64,000 bases of DNA, from contig NZ_CP171225.1 in assembly GCF_043226085.1 (NCBI RefSeq), positions 3,410,001 through 3,474,000 of the forward strand. The letters are read 5' to 3'. Position 1 is the first letter of the stretch; the number at the start of each line of letters is the position of its first letter. Both the position numbers and the translations under genes were made by a program. The DNA is from Amaricoccus sp003258405. Its GTDB lineage: Bacteria > Pseudomonadota > Alphaproteobacteria > Rhodobacterales > Rhodobacteraceae. Under the pieces are notes generated by a model. The model was not told the origin of the DNA. It did not search any database and was given only the letters and a program-made list of their open reading frames with translations. Shown here one piece after another: positions 16,553 through 25,283 of this stretch.

Positions 16553-17947
16553 ATGATCGACTGGCTCTCCGACCTTCCGGCCCTCGCCGCGCTCTCCGCC
16601 ACCGTGCTGCCCGCTGCCGCGGCGCGCTACACCCCGAAGCCCTTCGTCCGGCTCACCCATCCCGAATGGACGAAGAACGCGGTGGTCTACGAGCTCAACA
16701 TCCGGCAGTTCTCGGCGGAAGGCACGCTGGCCGCCGCCGAGGCGGGCCTTCCGCAGATCCGCGCGCTCGGCGCGACGATCATCTGGCTCATGCCGATCCA
16801 CCCGATCGGCGAGATGCACCGCAAGGGCAGCCTCGGCAGCTACTACGCGGTGAAGGACTATTACGGCGTCAATCCGGAGTTCGGCGATCTCGAAGCGCTC
16901 CGCTCCTTCGTCCGCACCGCCCACGGGCTCGGCTTGCGGGTGATCCTCGACTGGGTCGCGAACCACACCGCCTGGGACAACCCGCTCCGCGACGAACATC
17001 CCGAGTGGTATGCCCGCAACTGGAAGGGCGATTTCCGCCCCACGCCCTGGTGGGACTGGGACGACATCATCGACCTCGACTATTCCAGCGCCGCCTTGCG
17101 CGAATACATGACCGCGGCAATGACCTACTGGGTGCGCGAGGCCGATATCGACGGCTACCGCTGCGACGTGGCGGGCTACGTCCCGGTCGATTTCTGGGAG
17201 AACGCCCGGCACGAGCTCGAGGCGATCAAGCCCGTCTTCCTGCTCGCCGAATGGGAGGCCCGCGATCTCCACGCCGGGGCCTTCGATGCCACCTACGCCT
17301 GGAGCTGGTGGGACATCCTGCACAAGATCGGCAAGGGCGAGGCGGATGTCTTCGCGCTCTACGTCTACTACTCCCAGAACGAATGCGGCTGGCCCTCCGA
17401 GGCGCAGCGCATGACCCATATCGAGAACCACGACAAGAATTCCTGGGAAGGCACGCAGTTCGAATCCATGGGCCCCGCGCTCATGCCCGCCATCGCGCTC
17501 TCGGTGGTGGGCGAGGGCATGCCGATGATCTACAGCGGCCAGGAGGCGGGCAACGAGAAGCGGCTGAAATTCTTCGAACGCGATCCGATCGAATGGCGTC
17601 CGCACCCTGTGGGCGATCTCTACCAGCGGCTCTTCGCGCTCCATGCCGAAAACACCGCGCTCTGGAATGCGCCCTGGGGCGCGCGCATGGTGCTGGTGGT
17701 GAACGACGCGCCGGGCAAGGTGCTGAGCTTCGTGCGGGCGAACACCGCACACCGGGTCTTCGCCGTGCTCAACTTCTCGCCCGAGGCGCTGGAGGTCGGG
17801 TTCGAGGAGACGCTGCACCACGGCCGCTACCGGGATTTCGAGACCGGCGCCGCGCTCGAGGTCGGCCCTGATACGAAAGTGATGCTGGCGCCCTGGAGCT
17901 TTCGCATCCTTTCCGCCGGATCCGGACCGGAACCTGCCGTGATTTGA
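16553..17947 (+). CDS. GH13 alpha-amylase-family glycoside hydrolase
   Basis: A 464-residue cytoplasmic enzyme with a (beta/alpha)8 barrel of family GH13; no signal peptide is seen. The catalytic residues are intact: nucleophile D205 in DGYRCDVAG, general acid E233 in LLAEWE, and D294 in HIENHDKNSW. DWVANHT is conserved region I. A C-terminal beta domain covers about residues 370-450. It should act on alpha-glucosidic bonds or alpha-glucosides, but specificity is unclear. ATG 16553 was chosen with GGAG at 16535-16538; GTG 16538 and TTG 16487 are in frame upstream. No glycogen genes are adjacent. Confidence 0.85.
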   Translation: MIDWLSDLPALAALSATVLPAAAARYTPKPFVRLTHPEWTKNAVVYELNIRQFSAEGTLAAAEAGLPQIRALGATIIWLMPIHPIGEMHRKGSLGSYYAVKDYYGVNPEFGDLEALRSFVRTAHGLGLRVILDWVANHTAWDNPLRDEHPEWYARNWKGDFRPTPWWDWDDIIDLDYSSAALREYMTAAMTYWVREADIDGYRCDVAGYVPVDFWENARHELEAIKPVFLLAEWEARDLHAGAFDATYAWSWWDILHKIGKGEADVFALYVYYSQNECGWPSEAQRMTHIENHDKNSWEGTQFESMGPALMPAIALSVVGEGMPMIYSGQEAGNEKRLKFFERDPIEWRPHPVGDLYQRLFALHAENTALWNAPWGARMVLVVNDAPGKVLSFVRANTAHRVFAVLNFSPEALEVGFEETLHHGRYRDFETGAALEVGPDTKVMLAPWSFRILSAGSGPEPAVI

Positions 17948-18069
17948 GGCATTTCATCTATGTTGGTCCGGAAAGCCCGGCTTCACGGCCGCGTGGATTG
18001 CGCCATGCGGCCCCCCATGCTTGTCTTGGCCAATCGGATTTAAGCCTGAACCTTTGAAAGGGGCGCAAC

Positions 18070-19077
18070 ATGAACAGACGACACTTCACGCTGGCGGGAG
18101 TCTTTCTGACCGGGCTCGCGGTCTCCGGCGTGGCCGTCGCCCAGCAACCCCAGTTCTTTCGCATCGGCACCGGCGGCACGGCCGGCACCTACTATCCCAT
18201 CGGCGGCCTGATCGCCAACGCGATCTCGAGCCCGCCGGGCTCGCGGCCCTGCGACGAAGGCGGCTCCTGCGGCGTGCCGGGCCTGATCGCCACCGCGCTC
18301 TCGGCCAACGGCTCGGTCGCCAACGTGAACGCCATCGCCTCGGGCTCGCTCGAAAGCGGCTTCTCGCAGTCCGACGTCGCGACCTGGGCCCAGACCGGCA
18401 CCGGCATCTGGGAAGGCCGCGAACCGGTCGAGAAGCTCCGCGCCATTGCGAACCTCTATCCCGAGACGATCCACCTCGTGGCCTCGGCCGATTCCGGCAT
18501 CACCTCGGTCGGTGATCTCAGGGGCAAGACCGTCTCGCTCGACGAGCCGGGCTCTGGCACGCTCGTCGATGCGCATATCATCCTCAAGGCCTATGGCCTG
18601 ACCGAGGACGACATCAAGCCCGCCTATCTCAAGCCCGACCAGGCGGCCGAGCGCATGCGCGACGGGGCGATGGATGCCTTCTTCTTCGTCGGCGGCTTCC
18701 CGGCCGGCGCGATCGCCGAGCTTGCGAGCCAGGACGACATCACGCTGGTGCCGATTTCCGGCCCCGAAGCCGCCACGGTCCTCGACGAATACCGCTTCTT
18801 CGCCGAGAACACCGTGCCCGGCGGCACCTACGAGGGCGTCGATGGCGACGTGACGACGATCTCGGTCGGGGCGCAGTGGGTCACCAGCGCCGATCAGCCC
18901 GAGGAGCTCATCTACGAGATCACCAAGGCACTCTGGAACGAGAACACCCGCAAGCTGCTCGATGCGGGCCACCAGAAGGGCAAGGAGATCACGATCGACA
19001 CCGCGCTCGACGGTATCGGCATCCCGCTCCATCCCGGCGCGGAGAAATACTACCGCGAGGCCGGTCTGATCGAATGA
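18070..19077 (+). CDS. TAXI-family TRAP transporter solute-binding protein
   Basis: A 335-residue periplasmic binding protein. It starts with a signal peptide of about 24 residues (MNRRHFTLAGVFLTGLAVSG then VAVAQ). The mature protein opens with FFRIGTGGTAGTYYPIGGL, diagnostic of the TAXI branch of TRAP receptors; LRGKTVSLDEPGSGTLVDA is also typical. Such receptors are thought to bind dicarboxylates or amino acids such as glutamate. The fused TRAP permease follows 109 bases on. The ATG at 18070 has AAAGGGGCG upstream. Confidence 0.93.
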   Translation: MNRRHFTLAGVFLTGLAVSGVAVAQQPQFFRIGTGGTAGTYYPIGGLIANAISSPPGSRPCDEGGSCGVPGLIATALSANGSVANVNAIASGSLESGFSQSDVATWAQTGTGIWEGREPVEKLRAIANLYPETIHLVASADSGITSVGDLRGKTVSLDEPGSGTLVDAHIILKAYGLTEDDIKPAYLKPDQAAERMRDGAMDAFFFVGGFPAGAIAELASQDDITLVPISGPEAATVLDEYRFFAENTVPGGTYEGVDGDVTTISVGAQWVTSADQPEELIYEITKALWNENTRKLLDAGHQKGKEITIDTALDGIGIPLHPGAEKYYREAGLIE

Positions 19078-19186
19078 CGGGCTGCGTCGCCCGGGGAGGG
19101 CGGCGCCTTTCCGCACCGCGCAGGAACGACGCTGCGGAAGCCCGGCCCCCGGGCTTCCGATCACCGGGGTGACAGAGAGGGACGGC

Positions 19187-21262
19187 ATGTCGCAGGAGAG
19201 CGAGCGCAGCGAGCGTCTGACCGAGGCCGAAATGAAGGCCCTCGAGGAACAGTTCGACCCGGAGGTGCGCTTCCGGCCATTGCCGCCGCTCCTGCACTGG
19301 GTTTCGGCCTCCGCGCTCTTCATCCTCTCCTGCTACCACTTCTACACCGCAGGCTTCGGCATTCCGCAGGCGACGCTCCATCGTGGCGTCCATCTCGCCT
19401 TCACGCTGGCGCTCATCTTCATGACCTTCGCGGCCTGGGAGCGGGCACGCACGCCCAAGCCCGGCCCGCTCGCGCCGCTCGGCCTGCCGCTCTACGACTG
19501 GGTTTTCGGCATCGCCGGCGCGGTCTCGGCGCTCTACGTGCCCTGGATCTTCAACGATCTCGCCTTCCGGGTCGGGGACCCGCTGCCGATCGACGTGGTG
19601 ATGGGCACGATCCTCATCGTGATCCTGCTCGAGGCGACCCGGCGCGCCATGGGCTGGCCGCTGCCGGTGATCGCGATCCTCTTCTTGGCCTATGCCCGGT
19701 TCGGCCAGTCGATGCCCGGCGTGCTCACCCATCCCGGCTCGGACTGGCGGATGATCGTCAATCATCTCTACCTCACCAGCCAGGGCATCTACGGCACGGC
19801 TCTCGGGGTGATCTCGACCTATGTCTTCCATTTCGTGCTCTTCGGGGTGCTCGCGACGCGCATTGGCCTCGGCCAGCTCTTCATCGACCTCGCCTCGGCG
19901 GTGGCGGGGCGCTATGCGGGCGGCCCTGCGAAGGTCTCGGTGCTTTCCTCGGCGCTTCTCGGCTCGATCTCGGGCTCCTCGATCGCCAATACGGTGACGA
20001 CCGGCGCCCTGACCATTCCGGCGATGATCCGCATCGGCTATCCCCGCCACTTCGCCGCCGCAGTCGAGGCGGCGAGCTCCACCGGCGGCCAGATCACGCC
20101 GCCGGTGATGGGGGCGGTCGCCTTCCTCATGATCGAATACCTCGGGGTGCCCCTCACCACGATCCTCACAGCAGCCCTTGTCCCGGCCTTCATGCATTTC
20201 TTCGGCGTGCTGGTGCAGGTCCATCTCGAGGCGCGCCGCCGCGGCCTGCGCGGGCTCTCGAAGGACGAGCTGCCGGTGGCCTGGGCCGTGTTCAAGGCGG
20301 GCTGGCTCACCACGCTGCCGCTCTTCGTGCTCGTGGCGATCCTGCTCTCGGGCCGCACGCCCTACCTCGCGGCGTTCTACGGCATCCTCTCCTGCATCCT
20401 CGTGCTGGTGATCCAGAACCTGCTGCGCCACGACCCGGTAACGGCGGCGCGCGAAAGCGTGCGCGAGCTCTGGGACGGCTTCGTGGTCGGCGCGAAATAC
20501 TCGCTCTCCGTCACGGCGGCTGCGGCGCTCGTCGGCGTCATCATCGGGGTCGTCACCCTCACCGGCGTCGGCTTCAAGATCGCCTACATGGTGACCTCGG
20601 TCGCGGCGAACTGGGCGAGCTCGGTGCATGCCGCGCTCGGCTTCCTGCCCTTCGAGCTCATGGGCATCTCCACGCTGACGCTGCTCTTCACCCTCATGAT
20701 GACGGCGGTGGTCTGCATCCTGATGGGCTGCGGCATCCCGACGACCGCGAACTATCTCATCATGATCGCGGTGGCGGCGCCCATTCTCGCCCTTCTCGGG
20801 GTTCAGCCGCTCGTCGCGCATTTCTTCGTCTTCTATTACGGGGTGCTGGCCGACATCACGCCACCAGTGGCGCTCGCGGCCTATGCCGCCTCGGGGATCG
20901 CCGGGGCGAACGCCTTCAAGGCCGGCAACACCGCGTTCCGCCTCGGCATGGGCAAGGCTCTGGTGCCCTTCGTCTTCGTCTTCTCGCCCTCGCTGCTGCT
21001 CGTGACCGACGGGTTTACCTGGTCCTCCTTCGTGCTGGCCTTCGCGGGCGCCGTGCTCGGGGTCTGGGCGCTTTCCTCGGCAATTGCCAACTGGCTGCTC
21101 GCACCGCTCTGGCTCTTCGAGCGCCTGCTGCTCGGAGCGGCTGCCTTCCTGCTCATCGCGCCGGATCTGACGGCGACGCTCATCGGGCTCGCGCTCATCG
21201 CGCCGCCGTTCCTGCGCCAGCTTCTCGCGCGACGGCGGGGGGAGGGCGCGCTGCCGGGCTGA
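19187..21262 (+). CDS. TRAP transporter fused permease (TAXI type)
   Basis: A 691-residue inner-membrane protein with well over a dozen hydrophobic helices. The N-terminal part corresponds to the small DctQ-like subunit and the rest to the large DctM-like subunit, the fused form that goes with TAXI receptors. DctM marks include LLGSISGSSIANTVTTGALTIP, then AASSTGGQITPPVMGAVAF, and MGCGIPTTANYLIM. The ATG at 19187 behind GAGAGGGA was preferred to a GTG at 19169. With the receptor encoded just upstream it forms a complete sodium-driven uptake system. Confidence 0.93.
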   Translation: MSQESERSERLTEAEMKALEEQFDPEVRFRPLPPLLHWVSASALFILSCYHFYTAGFGIPQATLHRGVHLAFTLALIFMTFAAWERARTPKPGPLAPLGLPLYDWVFGIAGAVSALYVPWIFNDLAFRVGDPLPIDVVMGTILIVILLEATRRAMGWPLPVIAILFLAYARFGQSMPGVLTHPGSDWRMIVNHLYLTSQGIYGTALGVISTYVFHFVLFGVLATRIGLGQLFIDLASAVAGRYAGGPAKVSVLSSALLGSISGSSIANTVTTGALTIPAMIRIGYPRHFAAAVEAASSTGGQITPPVMGAVAFLMIEYLGVPLTTILTAALVPAFMHFFGVLVQVHLEARRRGLRGLSKDELPVAWAVFKAGWLTTLPLFVLVAILLSGRTPYLAAFYGILSCILVLVIQNLLRHDPVTAARESVRELWDGFVVGAKYSLSVTAAAALVGVIIGVVTLTGVGFKIAYMVTSVAANWASSVHAALGFLPFELMGISTLTLLFTLMMTAVVCILMGCGIPTTANYLIMIAVAAPILALLGVQPLVAHFFVFYYGVLADITPPVALAAYAASGIAGANAFKAGNTAFRLGMGKALVPFVFVFSPSLLLVTDGFTWSSFVLAFAGAVLGVWALSSAIANWLLAPLWLFERLLLGAAAFLLIAPDLTATLIGLALIAPPFLRQLLARRRGEGALPG

Positions 21263-21369
21263 GGCGGCGGCGCCACCGTCCGGCCGCGGGTCGTCATGGC
21301 GGCTTGAACAGACCCCGTTTCCGCGCCTAGGTAGGGCGCTCAGGGGCCCGATGGGGAGTGAGGCGGGGC

Positions 21370-21846
21370 ATGCCCGAATTCGATCAGAGAGAGCTGCGCG
21401 ACGCGCTGGGTCATTTCGCCACCGGCGTCGCCGTCGTGACCGCCGACGGCGCGCGCGGGCCCGTCGGCATCACCATCAACAGTTTCGCGAGCGTCTCGCT
21501 CGACCCGCCGCTCGTGCTCTGGTCGCTTGCGCGCGGCTCCGACCGCTTCGAGTGCTTCACCGGCACCGAATATTTCACGATCCATGTGCTGCCCGCGGGC
21601 GAAAAGCCTCTCGCCCTGCGCTTCGCGACCCTTGGCCGCGACTTCGAGGGTCTGGAGCTCGAGACAGGTATAGGCGGCACGCCGCTGCTTGCGACATATG
21701 CCGCACGCTTCGAGTGTCGCACCGCCGCCTGCCATGACGGGGGCGATCATGTGATTCTCGTCGGCGAGGTGCTGCGGCTCTGCGAGCGCGACGTGCCGCC
21801 GCTGCTGTTCCATCGCGGCGGCTTCAAGTCGCTCACCCTCGGCTGA
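21370..21846 (+). CDS. Flavin reductase family protein (HpaC/NtaB-like)
   Basis: A 158-residue FMN-binding protein of the flavin reductase-like family, which supplies reduced flavin to two-component monooxygenases. Typical elements are RDALGHFATGVAVVTADG near the N-terminus, GITINSFASVSLDPPLVLWSL, and a conserved HVILVGEVLRL with FHRGGF near the end. ATG 21370 is preceded by GAGGCGGGG; GTG 21358 is in frame. No monooxygenase partner is adjacent, so its client is not known. Confidence 0.85.
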   Translation: MPEFDQRELRDALGHFATGVAVVTADGARGPVGITINSFASVSLDPPLVLWSLARGSDRFECFTGTEYFTIHVLPAGEKPLALRFATLGRDFEGLELETGIGGTPLLATYAARFECRTAACHDGGDHVILVGEVLRLCERDVPPLLFHRGGFKSLTLG

Positions 21847-21863
21847 CCTTGCCCCCCGCCCGG

Positions 21864-21904
21864 CATCCGGGTTACGAGGGCGCGCAAATTGCGTAGCCCG
21901 GATG
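21864..21904 (+). promoter_or_regulatory. Long inverted repeat overlapping the hisS ribosome-binding site region
   Basis: CATCCGGGTTACG (21864-21876) pairs with CGTAGCCCGGATG (21892-21904) as a 13-bp stem with one G-U pair and a 15-base loop. It ends 5 bases before the hisS ATG, and its 3' arm abuts the TGAGG ribosome-binding site, so folding could limit hisS translation. It could equally be a generic intergenic palindrome. Confidence 0.5.
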
Positions 21905-21909
21905 AGGCC

Positions 21910-23406
21910 ATGGCGAAGAACAAGGCAGCAAAACCCCGCAGACCGCGCGCCGAGACCCCGCGCGGGTTCCGTGACTATTTTGGCGCCGAGGTAACGAACC
22001 GCGCCGAGATGCTCTCGCGCGTGACCGCAGTCTATCATGCCCACGGTTTCGACCCGCTCGAAAGCTCCGCCGTCGAGACGGTCGAGGCGCTGGGCAAGTT
22101 CCTTCCCGATGTGGACCGGCCCAACGAAGGGGTGTTCGCCTGGGAAGACGACGACGAGGGCTGGCTCGCGCTCCGCTATGATCTCACCGCGCCGCTGGCG
22201 CGCGTCTATGCCCAGCACCGGCGCGACCTGCCCAATCCCTATCGCCGCTATGCGGTCGGTCCGGTCTGGCGCAACGAGAAGCCGGGGCCGGGGCGGTTCC
22301 GGCAGTTCTACCAGTGCGATGCGGATACCGTCGGGGCCGCGAGCGTGGCGGCGGATGCCGAGATCTGCGGCATGCTCGGCGAGGCGCTGGAGGCTGCCGG
22401 CATCGCGCGCGCCGACTACCTGATCCGCGTGAACAACCGGAAGGTGCTGAACGGCGTCATGGAGGTCGCGGGCGTGCTCGATCCGGCGGACCCGGAGCGC
22501 GACGCTGCCCGGCGCGGCATCGTGATGCGCGCCATCGACAAGCTCGACCGGCTCGGGCTCGACGGCGTGCGCGCGCTGCTCGGTGCGGGCCGCAAGGACG
22601 AGAGCGGCGATTTCACCGAAGGCGCGCAGCTTGGCGAGGCGCAGGCCGATGTGATTCTCGGCTTCATGGACGCCCGTGCCGAGGATGGCGCGGGAACCTG
22701 CGCGCGGCTCCGCGAGCTGGTGGGCGGCTCGGCCACCGGGCTCGAGGGGGTGCAGGAGCTCGAGACGATCGCCGAGATGCTGGCGGCCTCGGGCGCGGGC
22801 CATGTGGTTATCGACCCTTCGGTGGTGCGTGGCCTCGGCTATTACACCGGGCCGGTCTTCGAGGCCGAGCTCACCTTCGAGATCCTCGACGAGAAGGGCC
22901 GCAAGCGCCAGTTCGGCTCCGTGGCGGGGGGCGGACGCTACGACGATCTCGTGACCCGCTTCACCGGCGAGAAGGTGCCCGCGACCGGCGTCTCCATCGG
23001 CGTCGACCGGCTGCTGGCCGCGCTCGCCGCGAAGGGCCGGGCGGAGGCTGCGCCCGCGGGCCCCGTGGTTGTCACCGTGATGGATCGCGACCGCATGGCC
23101 GAGTATCAGGCGATGGCCGCCGAGCTGCGCGCGGCCGGCATCCGCGCCGAGGTCTTCCTCGGCGGTGGCAACATGGGCAAGCAGCTCAAGTATGCCGATG
23201 CGCGCGCCTGCCCGGTGGCGGTGATCGAGGGGGGCGACGAGAAGGCGCGCGGCGTGGTGCAGATCAAGGATCTCGCGCTCGGCGCGCGGCTCGCCGCCAA
23301 CATCGAGACCCGAGAGGACTGGCAGGCCCAGCCCGCTCAGATGGAGATCGCGCGTGGCGATCTCGTCGCGGAGGTCCGCGCGATGCTGGCGCGGGCAGGG
23401 GGCTGA
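21910..23406 (+). CDS. hisS: Histidyl-tRNA synthetase
   Basis: Class II synthetase that charges tRNA(His). The 498-residue protein has motif 2 as VWRNEKPGPGRFRQFYQCDAD, shown here in part as RNEKPGPGRFRQ, the histidine-binding GLGYYTGPVFEA, motif 3 as TGVSIGVDRLLA, and a C-terminal anticodon-binding domain from about residue 390. The ATG at 21910 was chosen over TTG 21889 because it follows TGAGG and a Lys/Arg-rich N-terminus. hisZ starts one base after its stop, so hisS-hisZ-hisG form an operon. Confidence 0.96.
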   Translation: MAKNKAAKPRRPRAETPRGFRDYFGAEVTNRAEMLSRVTAVYHAHGFDPLESSAVETVEALGKFLPDVDRPNEGVFAWEDDDEGWLALRYDLTAPLARVYAQHRRDLPNPYRRYAVGPVWRNEKPGPGRFRQFYQCDADTVGAASVAADAEICGMLGEALEAAGIARADYLIRVNNRKVLNGVMEVAGVLDPADPERDAARRGIVMRAIDKLDRLGLDGVRALLGAGRKDESGDFTEGAQLGEAQADVILGFMDARAEDGAGTCARLRELVGGSATGLEGVQELETIAEMLAASGAGHVVIDPSVVRGLGYYTGPVFEAELTFEILDEKGRKRQFGSVAGGGRYDDLVTRFTGEKVPATGVSIGVDRLLAALAAKGRAEAAPAGPVVVTVMDRDRMAEYQAMAAELRAAGIRAEVFLGGGNMGKQLKYADARACPVAVIEGGDEKARGVVQIKDLALGARLAANIETREDWQAQPAQMEIARGDLVAEVRAMLARAGG

Positions 23407-23407
23407 G

Positions 23408-24559
23408 ATGGTCGTCGCTGACAGGGCCTATCTGAAGGGCGCCCGCGTCGGAGCGGGGCTCGCCGCGCTCGAGGCCGAGGTCGCCCGCATCCTTTCGGTT
23501 CTCGGCCAGACCGGGGCCGCGCGGGTGGAGCCCGCCGCGCTCCAGCCCGCCGAGGTGCTGCTCGACCTCTATGGCGAGGACATCCGGGCGCGCGCCTTCG
23601 TGACCCGCGACGACCGCGCCGAGATGATGCTGCGCCCGGATTTCACCGTGCCGATCGTGCGGCTCCACATGGCGCAGGGCGTGAACCCCGCGCGCTACAG
23701 CTACTGCGGCCCGGTCTGGCGGCGACAGGAGTTCGGCTCCGACCGGCCGCGCGAATACCTTCAGGCCGGGCTTGAGATCTTCGGCGAGGGTGCCCCCGCC
23801 GAGGCAGATGCCGAGGTGCTCGCGCTGATCGGCGAGGCGCTCGCGGGCGCGCCGGTCTCGCTTCTCACCGGCGACATGGGGCTGGCGATCGCGGGGATCG
23901 AGGCGCTCGAGACCAGTGCGCCGCGCCGGGCCGCCCTTCGCCGCCATCTCTGGCGCCCGGCGCGTTTCCAGGAGCTTCTCCACCGCTTCGGCGTCGATCA
24001 GGCCAAGATGACGGTTCGCCGCGCGGCGCTCATCGAAGCCGCGCAGTCCGGCACGCTCGATGCCATGATCGCCGAGGCCGGTGCGCCGGTCGGCCTGCGC
24101 ACCGCCGAGGAGGTCATGGGCCGCGTCGAGCGGCTGGTCGCCGAGGCGGTGACGCCGCCGCTCGATCCGGGCAAGGTGCGCGCGCTCGAGGCGCTGATGG
24201 CGGTGCGCGGCACCTGTGCCTCGGTGCTCGCGACCTTGCGCGATTTTTCCCGCGACCTGCCCGGCCTCGGCACGGCGATCGACCGGTTCGAGGCCCGGCT
24301 CGCGGCCTTTGCCGCCCGCGGCATCGACCCGGCGGCCCTTGCCTTTGAGGCGGGCTTCGGCCGCACCACGCTCGAGTATTACGACGGCTTCGTCTTCGGC
24401 GCGATCGCCGAGGGCCGCCCGGACCTGCCCCCCATCGCCAGCGGCGGGCGCTATGACGCGCTGACCGAGGTGCTGGGGCAGGGGCAGGGCATGCCCGCGG
24501 TCGGCGGCATCATCCGCCCCGAGGCGCTGCTCGCCCTCACCGGAGGCTCCCCGCAATGA
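23408..24559 (+). CDS. hisZ: ATP phosphoribosyltransferase regulatory subunit HisZ
   Basis: HisZ is a paralogue of histidyl-tRNA synthetase without charging activity. It binds the short HisG and gives it histidine feedback control in the first step of histidine synthesis. The 383-residue protein keeps the class II fold (MMLRPDFTVPIVRLH, then YCGPVWRRQEFGSDRPREYLQ) but lacks the anticodon-binding domain. ATG 23408 overlaps the end of hisS closely. Its TGA overlaps the hisG ATG (ATGA), so the two partner subunits are translationally coupled. Confidence 0.94.
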   Translation: MVVADRAYLKGARVGAGLAALEAEVARILSVLGQTGAARVEPAALQPAEVLLDLYGEDIRARAFVTRDDRAEMMLRPDFTVPIVRLHMAQGVNPARYSYCGPVWRRQEFGSDRPREYLQAGLEIFGEGAPAEADAEVLALIGEALAGAPVSLLTGDMGLAIAGIEALETSAPRRAALRRHLWRPARFQELLHRFGVDQAKMTVRRAALIEAAQSGTLDAMIAEAGAPVGLRTAEEVMGRVERLVAEAVTPPLDPGKVRALEALMAVRGTCASVLATLRDFSRDLPGLGTAIDRFEARLAAFAARGIDPAALAFEAGFGRTTLEYYDGFVFGAIAEGRPDLPPIASGGRYDALTEVLGQGQGMPAVGGIIRPEALLALTGGSPQ

Positions 24560-25266
24560 CCCTCAAGCTCGGTGTGCCCTCCAAGGGCCGGCTGCAGGAG
24601 GCCACCATCGAATGGTTCGGCGCCCGCGGCATCACCATCACCCGCAGCGATCTCGGGCGCGAATACCGTGGCACGGTCAGCCTCGAGGGCGTGGAGCTCG
24701 TGCTGCTCTCCGCCGCCGAGGTGCCCCGCGAGCTCGCCGCCGGGCGGCTCCATCTCGGCGTCACCGGCCAGGATCTCGTCCATGAGGAGATCCCGCGCTG
24801 GTCCGAGCGGCTGATCGAGATGGAGGAGATGGGCTTTGGCCACGCCGATCTCATCATCGCCGTGCCCGCCTTCTGGGTCGATGTGACCTCGATGCCCGAT
24901 CTCGATGCCGCCGCCGCCGCCTTCCGGCAGATCCACGGCCACCGGCTGCGGGTCGCGACGAAATATCACCATCTCGTGCGCGAGTTCTTCCGCCAGCACG
25001 ACATCGCGGATTACCAGCTCGTCGACAGCCAGGGTGCGACCGAAGGCAGCGTGAAGAACCTCACCGCCGAAGCCGTGGCCGACATCACCTCGACCGGCTC
25101 GACGCTCCGGGACAACCACCTGAAGATCCTCGAGGACGGGCTCGTGCTGAGGAGCCAGGCGACGCTCTTCGCCTCCCGCGCCGCGCCCTGGTCGCCCGAA
25201 AGCCGCCGGGCGCTCCGCGAGATCTGTGCCCGCATCGGTTCGGCCGCACCCGATCTCGCGGCCTAG
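24556..25266 (+). CDS. hisG: ATP phosphoribosyltransferase catalytic subunit, short form
   Basis: HisG condenses ATP and PRPP in the first committed step of histidine synthesis. At 236 residues it is the short form, which lacks the C-terminal regulatory domain and needs HisZ; hisZ is directly upstream. Marks include LKLGVPSKGRLQEATIEWF at the N-terminus, LVDSQGATEGSVKNL, and the PRPP-loop-like DITSTGSTLRDN. The operon ends at a hairpin shared with the convergent gene. Confidence 0.95.
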   Translation: MTLKLGVPSKGRLQEATIEWFGARGITITRSDLGREYRGTVSLEGVELVLLSAAEVPRELAAGRLHLGVTGQDLVHEEIPRWSERLIEMEEMGFGHADLIIAVPAFWVDVTSMPDLDAAAAAFRQIHGHRLRVATKYHHLVREFFRQHDIADYQLVDSQGATEGSVKNLTAEAVADITSTGSTLRDNHLKILEDGLVLRSQATLFASRAAPWSPESRRALREICARIGSAAPDLAA

Positions 25267-25267
25267 C

Positions 25268-25283
25268 CGCGGCTTCAGCCGCG
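25268..25283. terminator. Small hairpin between convergent hisG and ASKHA genes
   Basis: CGCGGC (25268-25273) and GCCGCG (25278-25283) flank a TTCA tetraloop that contains the ASKHA gene's stop codon. It could serve both strands as a terminator, although no T run follows. Confidence 0.4.
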
